Below, one piece after another: positions 55,201 to 64,000 of a DNA stretch of 64,000 nucleotides; within the stretch, counting starts at the first letter, position 1, and every line of letters starts with the position of its first letter. The DNA lies in NCBI GenBank assembly GCA_037126765.1, contig JBBCBC010000002.1:19189853-19253852 (forward strand). Direction: 5' to 3'. A model generated the notes under the pieces. It saw nothing but the letters and a program-made list of their open reading frames with translations, did no database searches and was not told the DNA's origin. The translations under genes were made by a program, and so were the position numbers. The stretch is from Stenogyne calaminthoides (taxonomy: Eukaryota; Streptophyta; Magnoliopsida; Lamiales; Lamiaceae).

Positions 55201-58200
55201 TTCCCGGCGGCGAAGTGCTCGCCGACTGTCTCGGTGAATAGATAGACCACTTTCTGGCGTTGATATGCCCGCCTTTTAGTCGTTGGTTTTCTGCTTCGGG
55301 GATGCATTTTCCGCCGTGTGAAGTGCTCTTCGCCATCCCGACGATGAGATCGACCACCTTTACGGCGTTGATCGCCCCACGGCACTAGCGTGGCCTTAAA
55401 CCCGACCCGACATGTATTCATGCGGCCGGTACTCCCTCGCCATCCGCATGAGATCGACCGCCTTTACGGTGTTCACCACCTTTACGACGTTGATCTGCCC
55501 GCCTTTTAAGCACTGGCCTTCCGCTTTGGCGACGCGTTTTCCGCCGAGCAAAGTGCTCCTCGCCATCCCGGTGACGAGATCAACCGCCTTTTCGGCATTC
55601 ATTTGCCTTTATGGCGTTGATCTGCCCGCCTTCTAGGCGCTGTCCTTCCATTTGGAATCGTATTCCAAAACAAAAATGCTCCTCCCCCCGGTGGCGAATC
55701 GCCGCCGCTGCGGCGTTCATCGCCTTCGCGGCATTGATCTACTGTCGTTTAAGCGGCCTTCCTTCGTTCATATTACGGCGAAGTGCTCCCTCGCCATCCG
55801 GCGACTAGATTAACCGCCTTTTAAATTCATCCGCCTTTCTGGCGTTGATCTGCTCCGCCTTTTTAAGAGCGCGGCCTTCGCCGGCGATGCATTTTCGCGG
55901 CGACTCCGGCAGGAATCAATAGCCTTTCGGCCATCACCTTCGACATTGATTAACCGCCTTTTTAGCGGCCTTCGGCGTCCGGCAACGCCCGTGCTCCGGC
56001 CCATTGATCGACCGCCTTTTAGGCATTCATCACCTTTCGGCATTGATCGCGCCCACCTTTTAGGCGGTGGCATTCCCGGCGGCGTATTTTCCTGCGCCAT
56101 CGACAATGAGTGACGTGACTACGGCCCGTCGAGGCGAGATCAATTTTTAGCCTTTTCCACTTGCATTCATCCTCGCCATCGGCGACGAAGATGCGACTCG
56201 CTAAACGTTCATCCGCTTTAAGTGAATATGTCCGCCTTTTAGCGCGGGCCTTCCGCTTTGGGCGGGTTTTCCACCGGCGAAGTGCTCTCGCCAACCCGGA
56301 TGATGAAAGACCGCTTTCTGGCGTTGATCTGCCATGCTTTTTAGTCGTTGGTTTTTCACTTCGGCGATGCATTTTCCACCGAGCGAAGTGCTCCTCGCCA
56401 TCCTGGTGACGAGATCGACAACCTTTACGGCATTGATCTGCCCACCTTTTAGGCGCTTGCCTTTCGCTTCGGCGACGCGTATTCCGCCGAGCAAATTGCT
56501 CCTCGCCATCGGTGATGAGATCGACCGCCTTTATGGTGTTCATCCACCTTTATGGCATTGATCTGCCCGCCTTTTAGGCGCTGGCCTTCCGCTTCGGCGA
56601 CGCGTTTTCCATCGAGCAAAGTGCTTCTCGCCATCCGAGTGACGAGATCAAGCGCCTCAACATTCATCCTTTCTCGTTGATCCACCTTTCTCCACCGGGG
56701 ATCTTCCGCCTCCTCCCCATCCGGCCGGCGCGATCGGCCGCCATGATATTTATCCGCCTTCCGCGGCGTTGATTTTACCGCCCGAGCAAAGTCTTCCGCT
56801 TCGCCATCCATATTCGGCCGAAGATGCTCCGCCATCCGTGCCGAAGATCGGGACCGCGTTCATCGCGTTCATCCACCTTCTGACATTGATCTTCCCGCCT
56901 TTTAGGCCCGGCCTTCCACTTGGACCTTTCCACCGAGCAAAGTGTTCCTCGCCATCCCGGCGACGGTATTCCGCGGGCATTGATCCGCCAGTTTTTAGGT
57001 CGCCTCCGCCGGGCGACAAGTATTCCGTAGAGCGGCTTCTCGCCATCGGCGATGAGATCTCTTCTTCGGCGTTGATCCGCCTTTACGGCATTGATCTGCC
57101 CGCCTTTTAGGTACTGGCCTTCCGCTTCGGCGATGCGATTTCCACCGAGCGAAGTGCTCCTCGCCATCCCGGTGACTAGATCGATCGCCTTTACGTCGTT
57201 CATCCGCCTTTACGGCGTTGATCTGCCCGCCTATTATTCATTGGTTTTCTGCTTCGGCGATGCGTTTTCCACCGAGCAAAGTGCTCCTTGCCATCCCGGC
57301 GATGAGATCGACCGCCTTTACGGCGTTCATTCGCCTTCTGGTGCCTTTTTACGGCGTTGATTCGCCCTTTTATTGGCGCTAGCCTTCGGCTTCGGGCGAT
57401 GTATTCCGCCCGAAGCGAAATGTTCCTCGCCATCCGGTGGCGAGATCGATGCCTTTATTGGTGTTCATCCGCCTTTCTGGCGTTGATCGCCCCCGCCATT
57501 TAGTATTGGTCTCCTAACCCCGCGTCGTATTCCCCCGAGCGAAGTGCTCCTCGCCATCCCGGCGATGAGATCGACCTCCTTTACGTCGTTCATTCGCCTT
57601 TACGGCATTGATCTGCCCGCCTTTTAGTCGTTGGTTTTCCGCTTAGGCGACGCATTTTCCGCCGAGCGAAGTGCTCCTTGCCATCCCAGCGACGAGATCG
57701 ACCGCCTTTACGGTGTTCATCCGCCTTTACGGTGTTGATCTGCCCGGATTTTCGGGGCTGGTCTTCGGCTTCGGCGACGCATATTCCACCGAGCGAAGTG
57801 CTCCTCGCCTTCCCTGCGACGAGATCGACCGTCTTTACGTCATTCATCCGCCTTTAAGGTGTTGATTTGCCGCCTTTTGTATACTGGCCTTCGCTTCGGT
57901 GGACGCGTATTACGGTGGCCAGTGCTCTCCGCGTCCGTGACGAAGATAAACCGCCTTTATAAGCTTTTGATCGCCCGCCTTTTAGGCGCTGTTCCCACCG
58001 GCGACACGTATTCCATTGGCGAAGTGCTCTCGCCGCCATCCGGCGATAGAGATCGACTTAGCCTTCGATGTTCATCCGCCTTTCGCGGCATTAATCGCCC
58101 GCCTTTTTGCTGCGAGCCTTCCGCATCGGCGACTCATTTTCCACCGAGCGAAGTGCTCCTCGACATCCCGGCGATGAGATAGGCCGCCTTTACGACATTG

Positions 58201-60700
58201 ATCTGCCCGTCTTTTAGTCGCTGGTTTTCTACTTCGGTGATGCATTTTCCGCCGAGCGAAGTGCTCCTCGCCATCCCGGCTACGAGATCGACCGCCTTTA
58301 CGGCGTTGATCTGCCCAGCGCTGGCGATGGCCTTAAAAAAGGCGGCAGCGTATTCCACTTAGCGGATTGCTCCTCGCCATCCGGCGATGAGATCGACCGC
58401 CTTTACGGTGTTCATCCACATTTACGGTGTTGATCTGCCCGCCTTTTAGTCCCTGGCCTTCCACTTTGGAGACGCATTTTCCACCGAGCGAAGTGCCCTC
58501 GCCATCTCGGCGACGAGATCAACCGCCTTTTCGGCTTTCATCCACCTTTACGGTGTTGATCTACCCGCCTTTTAGGCCCTGGCCTTCTGCTTCGGAGACG
58601 CGTATTCCACCGAGCGAAGTGCTCCTCCCCATCCCGGCGATGAGATCGACCGCCTTGCGGCGTTCATCCGCCTTCACGGCGTTGATCTACCCGCCATTTA
58701 GGCGCTGGTCTTCCGCTCCGGCGATGCGTATTCTTCCGAGCGAAGTGCTCCTCGCCATCCCGACGACAAGATCGACCGCCTTTACGATGTTCATCCGCCT
58801 TTACGGCGTTGATCTGCCCTTCTTTTAGCCGCTGGCCTTCCGCTTCGGCGACACGTATTCCGCCGAGAGAAGTGTTCCTCGCCATCCCGGCGACGAGATC
58901 GACCGCCTTACGATGTTCATCCGCCTTTACGGCGTTGATCTGCCCTTCTTTTAGCGGCGGCCTTCGGCTTGGCGACCGTATTCAGCCGAAAGTGTTCCCT
59001 CGCCATCCCGGCGACGAGATCGATTGCCTTTACGACGTTCATCCGCCTTTACGGCATTGATCTGCCCGCCTATTAGTCGTTGGTTTTCTGCTTCGGCGAT
59101 GCATTTTCCGCCAAGCGAAGTGGTCCTTGTTATTCTGGCGATGAGATCGACCGCCTTTATGGCGTTGATCTGCCTGCCTTTTTGTCGTTGGCCTTCCGCT
59201 TCGGCGATGCGTATTCCACCGAGCAAAATGCTCCTCGCCATCCCGGTGACAAGATCGACTACCTTTACGGTGTTAATACGCCTTTATGGCATTGATCTGC
59301 CCGCCATTTAGGCGCTGGCCTTCCGCTTCGGCGACGCGTATTCCGCCGAGTGAAGTGCTCCTCGCCATCCCGGCGACAATATCGATCGCCTTTACGGAGT
59401 TGATCTGCTCGCCTTTTAGTCGTTGGTTTTTTGCTTCGGCGATGCTTTTTCCGCCGAGCGAAGTGCTCCTCGCCATCTCGGTGACGAGATCGACCGCCTT
59501 TACGGCGTTCATCCGCCTTTACGGTGTTGATCTGCCTGCCTTTTAGGCGCTAGCCTTCCTCTTCGGCGACGCGTAATCCGCCCGAGCAAGTGCTCCTCGC
59601 CGTCCGGTGGCGGATCGACGCCTTTATATGGCGTTGATTCGCCGCCTTTTGAGCACGCGGCCTTCGGCGGCGACACATTTTCCACCGAGCGAAGTGCTCC
59701 TCGCCATCCCGACGACGAGATCAACTACCTTTTCGGCGTTCATCCGCCTTTACAGCGTTGATCTGCCCGCCTTTTGGGCACTTTCGCCTTCGCTTGGCGA
59801 TGCTGATAAATCGGCGAAGTTTCCTCCCCGTCCGGCGATGAGATCGGCCGCCTTCTGGCGTTCATCGCTTCACGGTATTCATCGCCCGCCTTTTAGGCGG
59901 CTGACGCTTCGCTTGGCGACTTTTCTTTTTGGCGAAGTGCTCGCTCACGCCATCGGGGATAGAGGTCGACCGCCACTATTGCGTTCATCCGCGCTTTCTA
60001 CGGCGTTAATCGGCCGCCTTTTTAAGGCGTTGGCCTTCAACCGGCGTATTATTCCACCGGCGAAGTGCTCCCGCCATCCCGGCGAGATCGACGCGTTTAT
60101 GGCGTTAATCCGCGCTACTGGCGTTGATCTGCCCGCCTTTTAGGCGCTGGCCTTCCGCTTTGGTGACGCGTTTTCCGCGGCCGAAAGTTCCTCTCCACGA
60201 TACGGCCGCCTTTATAGCGTTGATCTACCAGCTTTAAGCGGCGGCGCTGGCCCGGCGGCAGCGTATTCCCGCCGGCGAAGTGCTCCTCTCTATCCCGGCG
60301 ATGAGATCGACCGCCTTTATGGCGTTCATCCGCCTTCACGGCGTTGATCTACCCGCCATTTAAGCTTCTTCATCTTCCGGCGGCGTATTCTGCGCGGCGA
60401 AGTGCTCGCCATCCGGCGGCGAATCGACCGCGCCTTTACGGCGTTAAATCCGCCTTCTGACGTTGATCGCCCTTCTTTTTTTAGCGGCCTTCGGCAGCGA
60501 CCGTATTCCGTCGGCGAAGTGTTCCCTCGCCATCCCGCCCGCCGAGATCATTTGCCTTCTGGCGTTCATCCGCCTTTACGACGTTGATCTGCCCGTCTTT
60601 TAGGCGCTAACCTTCCGCTTCGGCGATTCGTTTTCCGTCGAGTGAAGTGCTCTTTGCCATCCCGGCGACGAGATCGGCGCCTTTACGGCCGTTCATCGCA
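52300..60700. repeat. GC-rich satellite inside LARD, 108/127-bp units, ~1.9-kb higher-order repeat
   Basis: The basic unit reads GGCGTTGATCTGCCCGCC, TTTTAGGCGCTGGCC, TTCCGCTTCGGCGACGCG, TATTCCGCCGAGCGAAGTG, CTCCTCGCCATCCCGG, CGACGAGATCGACCGCC, TTTACGG. A longer form adds CGTTCATCCGCCTTTACGG (19 bp). Variant-specific words recur at a long period: TCCGAGTGAC at 52,791, 54,736 and 56,634. Some stretches (about 54.2, 54.95-55.4, 55.7-56.3, 56.7-57.05, 57.85-58.1, 59.6-60.6 kb) look compressed, with many indels. Long ORFs on both strands come from the 108-bp (36-codon) period and are not genes. Confidence 0.9.
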
Positions 60701-61081
60701 TGATTCACGGCATCAACACCGCGCCTTCTTGGCGTTGGCTCTTTGTTTTTAGGCGTGTCGGTCCGCCTCTATCGGCCATCGCCAACTCGCGCCTTCATCG
60801 AAAGTCACAAACCGCCGCCATAAGTGGTCGGCGGCGCAAAAAATGAAAAAGACTTCGTCTTAAGGGGCTCGCCAAGTACAAGCCGCATTAGATCGACGAT
60901 GAGAAAAGGAAAGATCCTCTACGCAGGGGCTCATTCTGAACGATCAAGATCTCATATTTATATCGAAAGCGAAGCTCGAGTAACAAAGGTGACCCGCAGA
61001 TGCAGCGAAAGATACAAACTTATCAAGACATGAAACAAGATCGAACTCTGAACAAAGTCAAAGCCCGATCTTGGGGGCTAT
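60701..61081 (+). other. Unique 3' end of LARD interior with polypurine tract
   Basis: After the satellite fades, about 300 bp of non-repetitive purine-rich DNA leads to CGATCTTGGGGGCTAT (61,066-61,081), the expected plus-strand primer just before the 3' LTR. No coding domain is seen. Confidence 0.7.
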
Positions 61082-61449
61082 TGTTGTCACCAGAATTATT
61101 ACACGTCAGCAGGTCCCACCGAGACCACGTGATCTGTCGTTCTTTAAGCAGATGATCTGTCATGCTTGATGATTTATCGTGCTTAATGATTTGTCATGCT
61201 TAGTGATTTATCGTGCTGTATGATTTGTCATGCTTATGATTTGTCGTGCTGGTCCTCTTTATATAAAGGACCTCACCTTTCATTGTAGAAAAACTCTGGA
61301 ATGTCTCCATCATTCCTCTGGTATACCAAAAACTATATTTCAGGGAAGAACTACGGTTCTTCCCGCAGTGTTCTTGTTCGATTAATTATTTGTTTGGTGG
61401 TCAAATTCAATAAGCTACATCAGAATCGTTAAATATTTGACTATCAACA
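61082..61449 (+). repeat. 3' LTR of satellite-carrying LARD
   Basis: 368 bp long, matching the 5' LTR with about a dozen visible substitutions and no obvious indel. It is followed by AGTAC (61,450-61,454), the target duplication. Confidence 0.95.
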
Positions 61450-63440
61450 AGTACTACTTTCTATTTTAACAAGTAATACTTTCTATTTAAACGAGTACTA
61501 CTTTTCATTTAAACAAGTAATACTTTCTATTTAAACAAGTAATACTTTTCATTTAAACAAGTACTACTTTTCATTTAAACAAGTACTACTTTTCATTTTA
61601 ACAAGTAATACTTTAATTTAAACAAGTAATACCTTCCATTTAAAAAATTAATACTTTTCATTTAAACAAGTACTACTTTTCATTTAAACAAGTACTACTT
61701 TTCTATTTAAACAAGTACTACTTTTCTATTTAAACAGTAATACTTTTCTATTTAAACGAGTACTACTTTTCATTTAAACAAGTACTATTTTTCTATTTAA
61801 ACAACTACAACTTTTCTATTTAAACAAGTAATACTTTTTATTTAACAAGTAATACTTTTCATTTAAACAAGTAATACCTTTCATTTAAACAAGTAATACT
61901 TTATATTATGTAAACAAGTAGTACTTTTAATTTAAACAAGTAATACTTTTCATTTAACCAAGCACTACTTTTCTATTTAAATAAGTACTATTTTTTTTAT
62001 TTAAACAAGTAATACTTTTTTATTTAAACACGTAATACTTTTCATTTAAAGAAGCACTACTTTTCATTTAAACAAGTACTATTTTTCTATTTAAACAACT
62101 AAAAACTTTTCTATTTAAACAAGTAATATTTTTCATTTAACAAGTAATACTTTTCATTTGAACAAGTAATACCTTTCAATTAAACAAGCAATACCTTTCA
62201 TTTAAACAAGTAATACTTTCTATTATTTAAACAAGTAATACTTTTCATTTAACTAAGTACTACTTTTCTATTTAAACAAGTAATACTTTTCATTTAAACA
62301 AGTAATACTTTCTATTTAAACAAGTAATACTTTTCATTTAAACAAGTACTACTTTTCATTTAAACAAGTACTACTTTTCATTTTAACAAGTAATACTTTA
62401 ATTTAAACAAGTAATACCTTCCATTTAAAAAATTAATACTTTTCATTTAAACAAGTACTACTTTTCATTTAAACAAGTACTACTTTTCTATTTAAACAAG
62501 TACTACTTTTCTATTTAAAGAGTAATACTTTTCTATTTAAACGAGTACTACTTTTCATTTAAACAAGTACTATTTTTCTATTTAAACAACTACAACTTTT
62601 CTATTTAAACAAGTAATACTTTTTATTTAACAAGTAATACTTTTCATTTAAACAAGTAATACCTTTCATTTAAACAAGTAATACTTTATATTATGTAAAC
62701 AAGTAGTACTTTTAATTTAAACAAGTAATACTTTTCATTTAACCAAGCACTACTTTTCTATTTAAATAAGTACTACTTTTTTTATTTAAACAAGTAATAC
62801 TTTTCTATTTAAACACGTATTACTTTTCATTTAAACAAGCACTACTTTTCATTTAAACAAGTACTATTTTTCTATTTAAACAACTACAACTTTTCAATTT
62901 AAACAAGTAATATTTTTCATTTAACAAGTAATACTTTTCATTTAAACAAGTAATACCTTTCAATTAAACAAGCAATACCTTTCATTTAAACAAGTAATAC
63001 TTTCTATTATTTAAACAAGTAATACTTTTCATTTAACTAAGTACTACTTTTCTATTTAAACAAGTAATACTTTTCTATTTAAACAAGTAATACTTTTCAT
63101 TTAAACAAGTACTACTTTTCATTTAAACAAGTAATACTTTTCTATTTAAAAAAAAATACTACTTTTCTATTTAAACCAGTAATACTTTTCATTTAAACAA
63201 GTAATACTTTCTATTTAAACAAGTAATACTTTGCATTTAAACATGTACTACTTTTCATTTAAACAAGTAATACTTTTCATTTAAACAAGTACTACTTTTC
63301 ATTTAAACAAGTACTACTTTTCTATTTAAAAAAATACTACTTTTCTATTTAAACCAGTAATACTTTTCATTTAATACTTTCTATTTAAACAAGTAATACT
63401 TTTCATTTAAAAAAGTACTACTTTCTATTTAAACAAGTAC
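61450..63440 (-). repeat. ~22-bp minisatellite, piece 4, with 785-bp internal duplication
   Basis: About 90 units of ACAAGTA(A/C)TACTTTTCATTTAA. The unusual words ACCTTCCATTTAAAAAATTA (61,631 and 62,416) and TATTATGTAAACAAGTAG (about 61,910 and 62,693) show that a block of about 785 bp was duplicated in tandem, so the array grows by segments as well as by units. Confidence 0.9.
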
Positions 63441-63454
63441 GTACTACTTTTAGT

Positions 63455-63455
<1 letters not shown>

Positions 63456-63500
<45 letters not shown>
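63456..63500 (+). repeat. (AT)n microsatellite
   Basis: About 22 AT units immediately follow the minisatellite. Confidence 0.95.
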
Positions 63501-63503
<3 letters not shown>

Positions 63504-63689
63504 AATATACTATAAATTAAATTTTATACCGTAAACTCCTCGAAATAGATCTGACTACGATCAGGTGGAACTCTTCTCCAAGTGACTATAAATTAAACAT
63601 ACGGTAAGATGCATTAACAACAATTGAAAAACCTAGTATAATCCTGAAACATTAAAAAAAATACATAATTAATATTAAAAAAAACAAAT

Positions 63690-63907
63690 TTTAAAAATTA
63701 TCGCTTATCCGTCGCTAAAGGGGTTAGTCCAAAACGTCGCTAAAACCGTAGCTAAAACCGTCACTATTTGCGACGGTTCTTTTGACCGTCACTAAAACTG
63801 TTGACTTTGACCATTTGACCTTAACCGTCATAAAAATCGTCGCTAATTTGCGATGATTCTTGTTACCGTCGCTAAATTATATAGGTAAAACACGCGTTTT
63901 TTTAGTG
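63690..63907 (-). repeat. Right terminal region of minisatellite-bearing CACTA
   Basis: About ten CCGTCGCTAAA/TTGCGACGG words in both orientations lead to CACGCGTTTTTTTAGTG at 63,907. ACA follows, then ordinary C/T-rich flank to the window end, in which I see no feature. Confidence 0.8.
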
Positions 63908-64000
63908 ACATTATCCATCACTTCATCCCCATCCTTTTGGCTCATATTCTCTTCGCTCATTTTTCTTACGTACCCACTGTTGCCCTTATTTTTGTCACCC

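Larger units (their letters stand above)
47221..61449 (+). mobile_element. Large non-autonomous LTR retrotransposon (LARD) carrying a GC-rich satellite
   Basis: Two 368-bp LTRs (47,221-47,588; 61,082-61,449) are nearly identical and flanked by AGTAC on both sides. A primer-site-like TTGGCGCTAGAAGGAGG follows the 5' LTR, and a purine tract CTTGGGGGCTA precedes the 3' LTR. The 13.5-kb interior has no gag, protease, integrase or RT frame. Such primer and purine signals and large coding-free interiors are seen in Ty3/gypsy Tat-type relatives, so mobilisation in trans by such an element is likely (inference). The insertion split the minisatellite array of the CACTA element. Confidence 0.9.
45972..63907. 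mobile_element. Minisatellite-bearing CACTA element (17.9 kb including a nested 14.2-kb LTR element)
   Basis: The left end CACTACCAAAAAGACGGG and the inverted right end CACTAAAAAAACGCGTG are flanked by ACA (45,969-45,971; 63,908-63,910). Both ends carry TTTAGCGACGG-type subterminal repeats (right cluster 63,690-63,890). About 3.7 kb belongs to the element itself, of which about 2.4 kb is the ~22-bp minisatellite. There is no transposase. It is an inverted-orientation relative of the element ending at 31,739. Confidence 0.8.

Noticed and set aside
52333..60339. Many 60-190-codon ORFs on both strands of the satellite
   Set aside because: They repeat with the 108/127-bp unit, overlap in several frames and show no domain; they follow from a period divisible by three and GC-rich sequence.

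Overview
The window is a heterochromatin-like block of a plant nuclear genome, most likely a eudicot (inference from AT-rich DNA, plant Copia, CACTA, PIF/Harbinger and hAT families, tRNA-iMet primer sites and plant-type introns). Almost everything is transposable elements nested inside one another; only one short two-exon gene model (43.5-44.0 kb) looks like possible host coding sequence.

Left third (1-31.7 kb): the outermost layer is a CACTA-type element built around a ~22-bp minisatellite; only its right part lies in the window (array pieces at 21.85 and 30.0 kb, terminus at 31,739). A minus-strand Copia (LTR 19,854-21,830, gag 17,585-18,358) sits beside the array. Its gag is cut by a SIRE-type Copia (1-17,584), which carries gag, protease, integrase, RT and RNase H, then an antisense ORF and a long extra ORF between pol and the 3' LTR. 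The SIRE integrase is itself cut by a CACTA element with a decayed Tnp2 transposase (4,697-8,542). To the right, a coding-free LTR element (21,962-30,014, TSD TACTT) has one LTR split by a PIF/Harbinger element (25,775-29,742, TSD TTA). That element holds an RRM-like gene fragment and a second, small CACTA (28,120-29,629, TSD AAA) with a four-exon C48-protease-like gene lacking its catalytic Cys.

Middle (31.7-45.5 kb): older DNA with fragments of three Copia families, a ~1.75-kb-arm inverted repeat (34.27-36.02 / 37.11-38.9 kb) in which a Copia LTR/gag fragment is fused to a non-Copia module, several MITEs with clear target duplications, and the small gene model.

Right third (45.3-64 kb): a second minisatellite-bearing CACTA (45,972-63,907, TSD ACA), whose left end was tandemly duplicated with its flank. 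Its array is split by a 14.2-kb LTR element (47,221-61,449, 368-bp LTRs, TSD AGTAC) that has no retroviral genes but carries about 8-10 kb of GC-rich 108/127-bp tandem repeats with a ~1.9-kb higher-order period. Within it, 50.4-52.1 kb reads as a fine-grained colinear mixture of that satellite and the unrelated sequence at 43.45-45.6 kb. This is best explained as a consensus or assembly artefact and should be checked before any biology is built on it.

Most promising biology: (1) the SIRE element's pol-to-LTR interval, which looks like a divergent two-gene unit with its own TATA boxes; (2) CACTA elements carrying paired tRNA-like A/B-box modules beside the minisatellite; (3) gene-fragment capture by the Harbinger and small CACTA elements.
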